Source of the DNA: Prosapia bicincta
Lineage: Eukaryota > Arthropoda > Insecta > Hemiptera > Cercopidae
Length of the DNA stretch: 64,000 bases
Reading direction: 5' to 3'
NCBI GenBank assembly: GCA_036971475.1
Contig: JBAIZL010000005.1
Location: 173,000,386-173,064,385, forward strand
Positions 24,205 to 36,934 of the stretch are shown one piece after another; position 1 is the stretch's first letter; each line of letters starts with the position of its first letter. The notes beneath the pieces were generated by a model. It was not told where the DNA came from. It saw nothing but the letters and a program-made list of their open reading frames with translations, and searched no databases. Both the position numbers and the translations under genes were made by a program.

Positions 24205-25540
24205 AGGTACTTACTTACTTACTAGCCAACGCCCACCATTGGCAGTTGAGCCATTTGGCGACGCGCTGACCAGTAGAGTTGGGCATTCCTGAAGATAGGA
24301 CTGCAGTAATCCTGGGCCCGGCCCAGGGCTGTGCAATCATTAAGGTGTTCGGCATCCATAAGTTCACCACCACACAGCAGACACTCTGGGGTCGGTAGCA
24401 CATGAATGTGGTGGACGTGCGCAGCAAGGTAATCATGACCGGTCTTCAATCTGAAAGCTGCAACACTAACAGATCGGGGCAAGTTTTGGTCAATTGGTCT
24501 ACCAGTCACAAGACTTTCCCACAGTTTTCCTGCTGAGAGCTATCTATATCGACCGTGATTCCATTTTTTGGTGGACGTCTTTATTAGTGATCTGGAGGAA
24601 TGTAGTGAACTCAGATGCTCGGGCTGGGGGAGGCTTGTTCCCTGCTTTGCAAGTTGATCAGCCTTTTCATTGCCAGTGATGTTTACATGGCTCGGAATCC
24701 ACTGGAAATGAAGTACCCACCCGGCATTTATGAGAGCATTTAGTTTTCTTCTACATTTTATGGTTCTACTACAATCGGTCCGTGAGTTCCAAGAGAGATT
24801 CATGATAGCGGTCTTAGAGTCAACAAGGAAAACGGCCTTACCCGGAGCAGTCAGGTTCTCAAGTTCTATTGCTGTAGCATATATGGCAGCTACCTCACCG
24901 TCATAGCTGCTAAGGTGGGCCCCGACAGCAGAAAATTCCTCAAAACATGAGCAGTAGTATGCAGCACCTGTTTCGCCTGATCCAGGTATGGATGATCCAT
25001 CTGTGTAAATTTGGATCCATTCTGGTGCAGGGTATTTTTCATTGATAGTTCGGAGGGCTGCACGTCTAAGCTCCTGATCCAAAGATGCATGCTTCGGCAA
25101 GTGGTGATCTGTCAGGAGGAGCTCTACCTCAGGAAGCTCCTGGAAGCAGTCCTGAAAAGCAGTAAATGGAGCTGGTTCTCCGGGAGTGACTCTATACTTT
25201 TTATAAAGATCCTGGTAACAGACAAGGGGTGTTAGCTGGGATTTTAGTCTATCTATGGGTTTATGGTACTCATCCCAAGATTTGTTTGTTCGTTTAAATC
25301 GTTCCCAAAAACATAGGGCTAACAACTCCCTGCGTATTTGTAGTGGTTCAATCTCAGTTTGAGCCTCCATTGCAGCAATAGGCGTGGACTTGACAGCACC
25401 AGTTATCACTCTTAAGGCACTGTTTTGAGCAAAATCAAGTAAATTTGTGGTGCATTTACTGGCCGTGACTGTCACCTCGGTACCATATTTTGAGAGATAT
25501 CTGAACCCCTTCCTTCCTATATACGCCAATGATTGGCCTA
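24205..25540 (-). mobile_element. 5'-truncated I/jockey-like LINE
   Basis: On the minus strand the element runs from the very end of an RT domain through RNase H to a cysteine-containing C-terminal segment, then ends in a short (TAAG)n-type tail (24209-24222, ACTT on the plus strand). Everything upstream of the RT C-terminus is missing, as expected for target-primed reverse transcription with 5' truncation. A second, more decayed copy of the same family lies at 36935-38442. Confidence 0.85.
24222..25529 (-). pseudogene. LINE ORF2 C-terminus: RNase H domain, frameshifted
   Basis: The upstream frame (25529 to 24540, 329 codons) starts inside the RT tail (DFAQNSALRVITGAVKSTP). It holds an RNase H type 1 domain with all acidic residues: YTDGSS (Asp177), GEVAAIYA (Glu212), VDSKTA (Asp237) and HVNITGNEKADQLAK (His281, Asp291). 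A frameshift near 24510-24540 moves to the second frame (24509 to 24222), which encodes FRLKTGHDYLAAH and PTPECLLCGGELMDAEHL, the C-terminal segment typical of such arthropod LINEs. By family the RNase H would remove the RNA template during cDNA synthesis. The apparent start is arbitrary because the 5' part is deleted. Confidence 0.88.
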
Positions 25541-26630
25541 ATATCGCTTTACTCTTTGTAAATAATATAATATTTTGAACATTACCTCTATCAATTACAT
25601 TATTACTATGAAGTAGAATATAGGAGATAGTGGTGAAGAAACTAATGACAGTTTACCCTCAAATAGCTTTAACAAGATTCTACAGACGAGTGGCACCTTG
25701 ATTCCATACATTATTCCAGCTGTAACAGAACAGTAAAGTCGCATGAAACATGAGTACGCTACAAAGTAGAGAAAAGCCCCGCAAGTACGACTGTTGGCAA
25801 CGCCTCCGTTCCGTGGCCAGTAATATTACTCGAGTGGGCTCATGGAAGCGCGCTCCTGCTATTGTCGGCATTGCTAAGGCACTGGGCACTGCTACATTGC
25901 TCGCCTACTTCTGTTTATAGTGTTGGCTTTAAGGTTTATACGAAGCGATCGATGCAACTCGGTTTCATTTAAAGATACGTTTTTAAATACTGCGTTCCCT
26001 TTCGAAGAGCTGGAACAACTTTCTCGTCACTTAGCAGTGGCGTTTGTAACATTGGATTTTTTAAAAGCACAAAAGGTTTTAATCTCAATTTTGAGTTTTT
26101 AGGAAACGTTTTTTTTTTAGATGAATAATATTAAAAAACCCTAATTAGAACTGTTTAGTATAAATTTATTAGAACATAGATACATAATAATTTAAACGAT
26201 ACAAAATATTTACTTTTATGAAACTTTATTGTATATGAAGTTTCTACTATATAAAAACTTATAAGTTATCCTATTAAAATTAAAATTCGTCTTATGCACT
26301 TACTTAATTAAATTCAAAACTTTTATAATCTCTTTAAAATGACTTCTTAACCGCCGAAACAACATAAACATTTTGAATTAACTTTAATTCCTTGTGTAAA
26401 CCAATTAATTTTTCAATTATTTTGATTGGTTTACTGTATGTAATTTTAACCTATAAAATTATAGGTTAAAAAATTATAGAAGTATTTCCTCGATGTTCCA
26501 ACGATTTTATTTGTCCTTAAATTGCTTTTTGCTTTTCCTTTATGTATGTAGTTGTGTGTATTGATATTATGTTATAATAACATTCTTTTTTCGCACAACG
26601 GTTTTTTTTATCCTTCCCTTCCCCCCTCCC
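25541..26630. other. unannotated AT-rich stretch
   Basis: No domain or structured RNA seen. A small inverted repeat of TAACCTATAAAATTATAGGTTA occurs near 26449-26470. The rest is unique AT-rich sequence. Confidence 0.45.
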
Positions 26631-26632
26631 CC

Positions 26633-26761
26633 TCACACACACACACACACGCACGCAAGCACGCACGCAAGCAAGCAAGCACGCACGCACGCACACACAC
26701 ACAGGCACGCACACACACACACATACACACGCACGCACGCACGCACGCACACGCGCGCACG

Positions 26762-26820
<59 letters not shown>
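26633..26820. repeat. (CA)n microsatellite with interrupted GCAC variants
   Basis: A CA tract with blocks of GCAC/GCAA variants in its first 130 bases and a pure (CA)n run at the end. The cysteine-valine and histidine-threonine open frames across it are artefacts of the repeat. Confidence 0.97.
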
Positions 26821-26822
<2 letters not shown>

Positions 26823-26994
26823 GTCACATCTCCCACGGAGAGTAATATATCTTCATCCCTACTGATGTTAATACTATAAAAAGTAAAAGCACAAATAGAA
26901 TCTTCGCGTGTCTTAAGTCGAATTGGAAATACGTGTGATAATTTCTGGTTGGTAAATGTAGTATATAATGATAACTTAGCTAAGAATAAAAGTC

Positions 26995-27110
26995 AGCTAC
27001 TGTGGGGGGTAGGAAAGCACCCATAAATTCACTTGGTGCTACCCCGGATCGAACCTGGGACGTTCAGGTAAGTTCTCTAACTACTAGACCACTAAACCGC
27101 CTAAACAATA
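26995..27110 (-). mobile_element. tRNA-derived SINE head
   Basis: On the minus strand there is a B box GGTTCGATCC (27046-27055) and, upstream, an A-box-like GGTTTAGTGGTCTAGTAG (about 27082-27099), resembling the 5' half of tRNA-Glu/Asp. The arms do not fold into a full cloverleaf, so it is not a functional tRNA gene. The extent on the 3' side is uncertain. Confidence 0.6.
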
Positions 27111-27774
27111 CTTGCTTTTATAAAAATTGTTTTATTCTATAATTAAGCTGATTCATTGGAAAAATATTAAATTTTCTAAATAGATATTTCATTCTGTAGT
27201 TAAATTAAAATATATTAAATTTTCTAAAAACAATTTAATAACATTATTAATTTCAAGAAACAAGTTTCATATTTTTATTGCTTTGAAACGGAACTTGCCT
27301 GATGCTCAGGTGGGCAGCTCCATAAATTTACAGAATGACTGTTATTTTCGTAAAATTAAAAGACCGTCCGTAACCTTGAGAGTTGGCAGAGTTTTAAGCT
27401 TACATAACAGGGAACAAAGAAAGCGTCTCAACAAACTGGAAGCTGTTAAATAAGACTTGTTATAGGACGGCCGCCTATGGGCGACTTGGGACCCAGACTG
27501 ATTATGTTCATTAGATGTGAGACGTTAGGCATTAAATATGAGTTTTTTATTTAAAACATGCAGGAATCTTTAGTTTTAAATTCGAAGTATTGTGTTTTAA
27601 TTTGTCTTCTTGGGTTTTATTATTTAACAGTTTTTCTTTTTTAGTAATTTATAATTGTTGTAATATTTTTATTATATTTTACTATTTTGATTGTTCTTAG
27701 AATTTTGTAGCTATAAAGGAGACCAGTACATAATCTCTTATTCCTTGTATGGAAATGGTTAATGTAAAGACGTA

Positions 27775-28215
27775 AAATAATGGGAGAGCCTATGATAGGG
27801 AAGAACCTGTGATGTGGAAGAGCCTGTAATGTAAGAGAGCTTGTGGTGTGACAGAGCCTGTAATGTGGGAGAGTCTGTGATGCAGAAGAACCTATGAAGT
27901 GGGAAGGCCATTGGATGTAGGAGAGCCTGTGTTGTGGAAGAGCCTGTAATGTAAAATAGTCTGTAATGCGAAAGAGCCGGTAATAAGAGAGTCTAAGGTT
28001 TGGAATTAGAGAGCCTGTGGGAGAATCTGTGATGTTGGAGAGGCTGTGTTGTGGGAGATACTGTGGTGTACGAGAGACAGTGATATGGAAGAGGCTGTGA
28101 TGGGGGAGATTTGTGATGTGAAAGTACCTGTAATTTAGGAGGTGGGAGATCCACAGGTTTGGAAGAGCAAGTAATGTGGGAGAGTCTGTGGTGTAGGAGA
28201 ACCTATGATATGAAA
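27775..28215. repeat. degenerate minisatellite, unit about 17 bp
   Basis: Many imperfect copies of a unit like GAGAGCCTGTGATGTGG. The 213-codon minus-strand open frame (27641-28282) is this repeat read in one frame (RLSHTTSSLTLQALPHH) and is not a credible protein. Confidence 0.88.
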
Positions 28216-28269
28216 GATCCTGGAAATTGCAACTGGATGAATATGGCGCCAATAAGTAACACCTTAATG

Positions 28270-28669
28270 CATGGGTTCCCAAATTAGGGGGGTGACCCCC
28301 TTAAGGGACGTGAAGGCAAACCATGGGGAGATCGAAACCAGTTGGAAAATAATAAGATACATTCTCATTTAGATACTATTTAAGTACACAATTTATTAAA
28401 ATTTAAAACTTAATTTACACCCCAAAAGTTTTTTTACATAGGTAATTTTGTTGATCAAGATGTTAATAAAATTAAATGAAATGTATGAATTTATAATAGA
28501 AATATAAGTTTACCTCAAGTATATAATACAATCTCAAATAGGCATGCCAGTGTAAAAAATTCAAGCTCTAGCATCTCACTTTCTCTTATCAGTTAAAATT
28601 TACCTTGCAAATTAAAACTAGAAATGTTATATCATGTTTCTTGTAAAAGTATGTATAAAATGTTTTCAA

Positions 28670-28743
<74 letters not shown>

Positions 28744-28853
28744 CCTTATATTTGTTTCTGTTTCCCGTACCATTTATTTATAGTGTAAAGGGGAGGGGGC
28801 GTGTGAGATTTTCATTTCTAGATGAGGGGTACTAAAAAGTTGTGGAACCCCTG
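28270..28853. mobile_element. hAT-like MITE
   Basis: The left end CATGGGTTCCCAAATTAGGG and right end AAGTTGTGGAACCCCTG are imperfect inverted repeats of the CAGGGGTTCC type common in hAT elements. The flanking octamers CCTTAATG and ACTTAGGG agree at five of eight positions, a weak 8-bp target duplication. There is no coding capacity. Its 3' half contains A(n)(TA)n (28668-28740). Confidence 0.5.
28668..28740. repeat. A-run followed by (TA)n
   Basis: About 20 A residues followed by about 27 TA dinucleotides, inside the hAT-like MITE. Confidence 0.97.
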
Positions 28854-29399
28854 ACTTAGGGAGTCTAGTAATGGATGGAAAAGTGACTAAGTGGATAATT
28901 TCATAGATGAAATCTAACCCAATTGATCCAAAGTTGTAATATGGGTTGAACACCTAAGTATCATTGACATTAGCATATAAGCAAGCATTGATATGATTCT
29001 GTGAAATTTCAGGCTTAACACAAAATATAACCTCAAAATCGTGCGTTGTTGTCTTAGAAGTAATTTGTAGTGCTTTATCTCGTGGAGATTGTTTTCTAAA
29101 AAATTAAAAACGAATGGAAATTTTATGTTATCATTTGATACTGTTATACAACATGATTAATTAACTCAGCCTCTTTCCTTTTAATGGTGCTGTTTCGCTA
29201 GAGCGGTATAGCGCATATGTGCGTGTTTTTTAGCACGACATTATTTACATGGTCAAAATAACTAATGTAATTATGTTTGTACTATAACATAATAAGCAAG
29301 CTAGCTAGGTGTTAGGGGCGCTCAAAGGTGAAAAAGTAAAACAATTCTATTTTCTAAATGTCAGATTATCTGTTTGAAAAAGAAGTATTTTAGAATAAA

Positions 29400-30450
29400 G
29401 CAATTTTCGTTATAATACACGGTAGCAACGGATAGGCACCTACTTACACCTTTTATACGTAATTGTAACTGGAAGGCACCCCTATACGGGGTTGTTAGGA
29501 GAATACACCTCACTATAAAGGTTTGTTACGAGTAGACGACTTAATACAAGTGATTGTAATATGTAAGCTCTTTCCTATCTTTCATGTGCTGGGTTTTACC
29601 GGAAGAACACATTCCTACACCTTTTCATGAGGCTGTAGTGTTTATGTAGGCCCCATTCTATACGCGTATGTACCAGATGGACATCCACATAAACCCTTTA
29701 CAAGAGCACTTGATGAGGAGACACCTTCCTGCATAGGCTTATGATGGAGGAATATCTTTTAAATGGAGTTGTATAGATGAGCCACCCAATCTATGTGATT
29801 TTAAGGGTAATACACTACCCTAAAGGAATAATAATGGCAGACATTTTTCTACACCTTTCACAAGGGCTTATAACGGATAGACGACTTCCCACATAAGATT
29901 GTAATATGTGAACACCTACCTAGACGGGGTTGTATAGGGTAGACACCTTTATGCACATTTTACACGAGATTGTAATATACAGACCACTACCTGTAGAAGT
30001 ATATGGGGTTATATTGGGCACACACCTTCACTCACCTGTACACGAGGTTGTAATGTGTAGGCCTATACTCCTTCCTATACGGGGTTATATCGGGTAGATA
30101 CTTCCCACACCCTATACACGAAGCTGTAATGAGTAGAGGCCTTCCTATATGGGGTTATATCGGGTACACACCTCCACACACCCTGCACACGAGGTTGTAA
30201 TGAGTATACACCTTTCTATATAGGGTTATATTGGATAAACACCTTCACACACCCTGTACACGAGGTTATAATGAGTATACACCTTTCTGTATGGGGTTAT
30301 ATCGGATACACAGCTTCACACACCCTGTACACGAGGTTGTAATATGTGTACTCATTCCTATACGGGGTTATATCGGGTAGATACTTCCCATACTCTGTAC
30401 ACGAAGTTGTAATGAATATACACCTTTCTATATTGGGTCATAATTTAATA
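29400..30450. repeat. satellite-like tandem array, period about 71 bp
   Basis: Units contain CTATACGGGGTTATATCGGG and CACCCTGTACACGAGGTTGTAATG. The GGGGTTATAT marker (or its variant) occurs at 30081, 30151, 30222, 30293 and 30364, spacing 70-71. Copies become progressively more diverged toward 29400, so the right end is younger or more homogenised. Confidence 0.88.
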
Positions 30451-31089
30451 TAAATGTATGTCAGTACTCTTTATCTTCTTTTTCTTATAGAGTTTAGTGT
30501 TTTGTTCTCAAGTGTATCATTAAAAAAAAATTTTTTTTAACGAGTTAAAACATGGAGCAACAATAAGATTTCATAGCTATTTAAATTTTTATTTTTAATA
30601 TTACAATATTTTACAACTCAAAACAGAAACTCATAATGAAAATACGTGGAAATAGGTAATACGAACTTTCATAATACAGATTAAATTGAACGGAAAGATA
30701 GTGATATGCTTCGGATGTATTGTCTATTGTTGTCAATATATTGTGTAAAATATATCAGCTGATAGGAAATGTTTTGTTGTTCCGTTCGAATCGGAAGTAG
30801 GCCTGACACCGGAAACCACGAGATATGTTACCAAATTACTTTCAGATTTTGACAAAAATTTTATCCTTTTCCTCTAAACATAACTAGAAAATCAATAAGT
30901 GGTTTGTATAGTGTTTACTTTGTAAACTAACTCAAATCAGAATCACTTTTACTTTATCTAAAATGGGATTTAGTTATTCTTTTATATAATAACGACTTTC
31001 TTTTTAATCATTAAGATGACTAATAAAAGACAGAGTGGAGCTATTTTACTGAGGCCACAAAGTATACCAGAGGGGCAACGTAGCCAGCA

Positions 31090-31230
31090 CTGCGCTTCTA
31101 CCACCTATTATTACCCTCTCATGGCTGAGAAAGCGCACACAAATCTTTAGCGATAACACGGATCGGAACCAGAGTATTTAGGTTAGTAGTTGAGTGCTCT
31201 ACCCTTTAGGCTACTCAGCCGCATAAACGG
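31090..31230 (-). mobile_element. tRNA-derived SINE head
   Basis: On the minus strand an A-box-like GAGTAGCCTAAAGGGTAGAG (about 31197-31216) precedes a B-box-like GGTTCCGATCC (31160-31170, one extra C). The spacing suits a pol III promoter, but arm pairing is too poor for a tRNA gene. It differs from the SINEs at 26995 and 45890. Confidence 0.5.
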
Positions 31231-31519
31231 TATTTTAATTTGAATTCATATGCTACAATTTCTTGATAATTGAGTTTAATGATCTTGGTAAGATCATGCT
31301 CTAGGATACCTCTATAAATACGTATGATCTATTTATGCTTTCCGTATGAAATAGAATACTTCACGAGGTACACCAAACCCATGCATCTTAGCACTTGAAG
31401 TTAACTTAAAAACGCCCCTATTTCTGAAAATACTCTAGACTAATAATGACGGTAAAACTATAATACATTGAAATCTTAAGTAATTTCCATAAGTTTTTAT
31501 ATGGTATATGTTTAAGGTT

Positions 31520-31980
<461 letters not shown>

Positions 31981-32664
31981 TGCAGACTTAGACAAAATAC
32001 GCTCAGTGTAGGCAATTTCACGCGAATTTCAACTACAGAACGTTGAACTCTTGCGAGAGTGAATTAAAGGAAAGAATGTAAAAGTGAACGGTCATTGTTG
32101 TTGTTAGGATCAGGGTAAACCGTTATTGAAATTCACTGACGTCTGGGCTTTTTTTCTGTTGGCGTCCGTTCATTTTTCTATTTAAATTTATAAGCTGTTT
32201 CAATTTTAGATTATTTTAAATTCCATTAATAGTCATCAATTTCAATGGTTAGTTAATAGTTTTGTCTTGTCAATGTTAATTTCAAGGTCTTTTTTTACTT
32301 TTCGACTAGGATTATTTGTTGAAAATCAGTTGCCAGTCGTGTACAAAAACAACAAAACGTTAACAGTAGCCTTTATGGCTGTATCTTTACTCGCCTTTCT
32401 GAATCAAATTATAACGGAGTCCTTTTCTCACTACTAGTAATAAAATAGGTCATTTCAAGAACTCACCTTTCTTCATCATTATTTAGCATTTTTTGTTATC
32501 TAAAATGTTTTTCTTTCGAAGCAGTGGTGGTATAGAAAAATAACCTTGGTAATTTTGTTTAAAATGATACTTTTTTAAAGATGCTATCAAAATAACTGTA
32601 TAAAACAACGTGGCGTAATGTTTAACATAAATAAATGTGAACTCTATGCAAAAAATGACTTTTC

Positions 32665-32790
32665 GATTGCATTTCGATTGCATAGCAATCATCCTTAGAG
32701 GTAATTTACAATACAAATACTTTTTATTATTTGTATTGTAAATTACCTCTGAGGATGATTGCTATGCAATCGAAATGTACATAAGGTTTT
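32665..32790. mobile_element. palindromic element with hammerhead motif
   Basis: Inverted arms of about 55 bp (32665-32718 and 32733-32787) join through a 14-nt centre. The left motif has core CTAAGGA (G5 mutated to A) and its stem III is broken. The right motif (32745-32787) is complete. The frame at 32483-32716 runs through the left arm and is not a gene. Confidence 0.7.
32745..32787 (+). ncRNA. complete type I hammerhead-like motif
   Basis: Stem I ACCT (32745-32748) with AGGT (32784-32787); core CTGAGGA (32749-32755), a full match to CUGANGA; extra T (32756); stem II GATTGC/GCAATC with loop TAT (32757-32771); GAA (32772-32774); self-complementary stem III ATGTACAT (32775-32782); A32783 as H17 of an AUA triplet. 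The only departure from the consensus is the extra base before stem II. Alone, stem III would leave only a two-base loop after three pairs, so dimeric action is more plausible. Confidence 0.75.
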
Positions 32791-32799
32791 AAATAGAAG

Positions 32800-35160
32800 A
32801 AAAAAGTTATTTGTGGTATAGAGGTTACATTTATTTATTAATGCTATCAAAAGCCAATTTAGAATATTTATGACTACAAAACTGTAATATATATTAAAAC
32901 ATAAATAATTACCATTTCTTTATATATGAAGTTTGCTTCAAGTATTTGTTTTAACTATTCACTATCAGAAAATCTATATTTATACTACAACTATAGTGGT
33001 AAATGTGGCTGAATATGTACATACGAGTATACACTGCAGACTCAAACATAATAAGCAAAGAGGTTTTTAGGTAATTTAGCTTCAGGTGTAACTTTTACCG
33101 TTAACGTGGAAAAGGTAATGAAAGTTGAAGAAAAGAATGTTAAATATCCGATTTGATTCATAATATTTGTAGGAAGCAAATAATACGCCCTTATTAAATG
33201 CAGGAAACTTTACGAATTAAGTGTTCCCACCGCCATCGTCAGGCCTCACAACCTCGTAGAGGCGGGGCCAGGATTTCCCTGCGGAAATACCAAACAAATA
33301 TTATTTATCTGTACACTATTCAGTTGTAAAATCGATGACATACAGCTGTCCGTGTTCTCGCAGGTTGTACCACCGCGCATGTCGCAACATCAGGAACCTT
33401 CACGACTCCAGGACCTAGTCAATACTAGACGGGTTAAGGTTCCTCCCTTATTAACGAGGCGGCATCCCTTTAAACCTGCTAACTTCATTTATTCAAATTT
33501 CGGATCGTCAAGATTTTCTCCAAAATGTAATTAAAAATGTTGAAATATCTTTTAAAAAATTTAAAGAAATATAAGATATCATTAGGCGTTTGTGGAAAAT
33601 TAGTAAAACCACTGAGTAAATTTTGGTTAGACAAGTAACGGTAATTGATTGTTTTTTGTAAATTATTTGTCCCACACGAGTTCTCAATCCATATCAACGT
33701 ACCTTTTTTTAATGTTTAGTATTCAAGCATGTCCATGCCTAGGTTTTATTTGTAGTTATAAACGCAGGACGAGACGTTCAGATGAGATAATGAACCTGGT
33801 TAGGAAGTTCGGAGGCAATAAATCAATAGCCTTAGTCAAAAAAAATACTTCATTATTCTTGAGTTTTGTAGTCCATTACGTTCGATGAATCTTAAAGTTA
33901 TTAACTTCAATATTGTTACCTTTTAAACGTAGGCAATAAGAAACACTCCTAAGCAAATTACATACAGTAGAAAAAGGTAACTAATGTTCCGGTACAATAG
34001 TTTAACTATAGTCTTTAATAATAGTTTTACAACAATAAAACTTTACAATTGACATTTGAAAAGTTAATGCAGTGATTCGCTAGTTTATTCATTTGCAAAC
34101 CTCATTAATCTCGTTCAAGTTTCTATAAATATAGACAAAGTTGTGATCAACAATTTGCTTGTTTCTGTTACTAGAATGAGCGCCGGCCATATCGTAAGGG
34201 CAACCGAGAGGGGATAAAGTCCTATTATACTACCATTCCTAAACAATCAAAGGACTATTAAGTTAAGGAAAGCTTGCCGTTCGGAAGGTTCCGAATAGTT
34301 CTGTAAAATCAGGCGAAACCATAACGTCTGGTTGGAACATCGTCTCGTCTTAGAAGCGGGTCAGTTAAGGCCTTAAAGTGAGGCTATCGGGTGGTGACAC
34401 GATCCGTCTCGGGTCTGTCGCTCGTAACCCGGTCGGGAGTCACGGGTTAGAGGTTGGATTCCTGGAGTAGTGGAACATGCTGGACTGTAGATAATTCACA
34501 AAATAATGCAACATTGTTATGCTTTTAGAACGGAGGGCTTAAAGGCTGCCGCATAGGTGACCTTCGTCTAAGTTCTTCATTTCCCACTATATTTTCGTCA
34601 TGAAAACATTTCAGAAACACCGGTGAATGTAGGAGAAGATCAAGGTACCACGTGGAGGGTAGCATATCTAAAATAACCCATCCTCTTGCTACCTGTGACG
34701 TAGACTGTGTGTTTAAGCGGAAGCCAAGTCAAGCACTGTATATTGATTGTTTGAAGTGGCATGTGTCATGTACTTCTCTCATATAGTGTGTTTGTTCCTG
34801 CTAAAGGTTATTTCCCCCAAAATATCTGTCCGAGTCGAGCTGGACGGAATTAGGCCACGGACATGCTGCAGATTACGGTTATTGTATTTAAATGTCTCAG
34901 TTTCGTTACATTAGCAACAATTAACCTTGGAATTAAATTATTTAGACAGCGTCAGGTTGTGTTAAATAACATGAATATCTTAGCATAGAACAGGTCGATT
35001 AGAATATTACGATATTTAGAGGAATTTATCGTAATAAACGAGTTCTATAGAGCACCGATTAATGACACAGAAACTCATTTGGTGTTTTTAAAAGCCTGCA
35101 TGAAACCCGTTCAGCGATATCGAATTTATCAAAACTGGCAATTTATTAAAGAAATATAAT
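32800..35160. other. unannotated stretch
   Basis: No confident feature. From 34180 to 34900 the DNA is less AT-rich; a tRNA-like string (GTCGCTCGTAACCCG, then GGTTGGATTCC, near 34418-34462) is suggestive of a decayed SINE but arms do not pair well. Confidence 0.35.
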
Positions 35161-35179
35161 TATTATGCTCTATCCAATC

Positions 35180-35520
35180 TTCGTTTTTTGTTTTAATAAT
35201 CATAACCTCCTTTGTAATGGTAAACGATTTACATTTAGAACTGAATTCACTTCCTTCAAAGTTATGTATTTGGTAATCATATGCTTCCATATTATGGAAA
35301 ACTTCTTAGATTTAGGACAAAACTGCCTTCAAGTTCTTCAAAGTTATAGATTTGATAATCATATGCTTTCTTGTATCAGTAAAGGTTTTACATTTTCAAT
35401 GAAATTCCATTCGACATCCATTAAAGTTATGGTTTTGGTAATCATATGCTTTCATGTAATAACAAAAGTTTTACCGTTTAGATGAAACTCCATTCAACGT
35501 CCTTTAAGGTATGGTTTTGA
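35180..35520. repeat. degenerate tandem repeat, period about 82 bp
   Basis: About four copies; AATCATATGCTT occurs at 35275, 35357 and 35440, each preceded by a TTCAAAGTTAT-like word. The open frame at 35165-35485 is the repeat read in one frame. Confidence 0.8.
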
Positions 35521-36322
35521 TGGTAGAGGGTTCTAATGACTTTACAGTAGAGCGTTCTAAATGTAACAGTAGAGCGTAATATAAGATCCCTTCTAGGGGA
35601 GGGATATTGACTGTCTGGAGGACTGGAATACTCTCAGAGCAAAAATATGAAAATTAATTATCGTGTTCTCTATTCTAGCATCTGAGATGACAAAAGTGAA
35701 TTAAATGAGTGAATACAATTTTTTCATAATTTAAGTATATTTTAATTTAATATACATTGTTAATTATATTTAAGTGCATGTACAGGGTGGTATTTATGTA
35801 GTACACTAGGTTAAATGAGGTTTACGATGCAACAAGGTTTTAAAATAAATTTTGAATTTTCGTTTCCATAACCTACAATTCTACAAAGCAATACATATAG
35901 TATCTACGATTGAATCAAATCAATGAATAATTGTGAGTGAGCGTGCATTGTTAGTAACACTTGGTTTACCTCACAAGCTAGGCTCAATGAATTTTGTTAC
36001 ACTTAAATATGTCTTATGAAAAATTGAGATGTAGAGCGTTTGTTAGAATTTCATGTAAACGCAATAAATAAAATGACAACTGATAATGGATGAAGTTCGA
36101 GAACGTTTTGAAAACTATTCGTGCCACAAGATTGAACTAAGTGTTGGTATTGTAGACTAGGAGGAAGCGTCTCGAGCTCCAGATACTAGCTTCCTTGAAG
36201 CAATCACCTGCGGACGCTAGTCAGGTGCAGCTCTAGTACGTCCTAGGCGGTTTACGTAACGCGTGTGACGCAACAATGCACGCTTCGTTGACAAAGCGTC
36301 TTGTAACGGGAGCTTTCAGTAT

Positions 36323-36343
36323 AACGGGCCATTACGGCCCGTT
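36323..36343. repeat. perfect GC-rich hairpin
   Basis: AACGGGCC (36323-36330) pairs with GGCCCGTT (36336-36343) over a 5-nt loop. Small hairpins also occur just upstream (ACGCTT/AAGCGT near 36280). No T-run follows; role unknown. Confidence 0.6.
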
Positions 36344-36934
36344 TCAGTAATAAGACTTTATCATTATTGTATTGCATCAGCAGCCGGTAGTTGAGTTTAT
36401 TTTTTATGTTGTCAATACTTGAAATAATTTGCAATAAATGGTTATAGGCCTATAAACTAGTGACAAGTGAGAGTTTTAAGTGTTTTTCTCTTGGTATTTA
36501 CCTTTAATAAATGCTTTACAGCTAAAATGTTGAAATATTTTACAGTTAATGATATAGCCTAAATAATTATTTGATAACAGATCAGACGAAAAAAAGTTTG
36601 CAAGAAAAGCAGTAACTTGTTTATTAAGTTATTTATCCAAGTATCTAAAAGAAATATGCTATATAAACTCTCTCCTAATACATTATTGTTAGCAGAGAAA
36701 GTAACTAGGAATTACTAATTCCTTTTTCAAGCACAGTCAAAATAAACCACACTTCACATGGATCGTGACTTAATTTTATTTTGTTAAGTGATATTTGGTT
36801 AGCCTTATATTAATCAAATTTTCAAAAATTTACCAATTTTTTAAAATTTTTTGGCTTTAAACCGAATTTTAAAAAAATCGTTTTCAATACGAATGAAATT
36901 CAAAAGTAAAGTAGATTAAATTATTTTCATTAAT

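Noticed and set aside
26517..26845. Several overlapping cysteine-valine or histidine-threonine open frames
   Set aside because: They are the (CA)n microsatellite read in different frames.
27641..28282. 213-codon minus-strand open frame
   Set aside because: It is a 17-bp minisatellite translated; composition is repetitive with no known fold.
34418..34465. tRNA-like string with GGTTGGATTCC
   Set aside because: Arms do not pair and no clear A box lies at the right distance.
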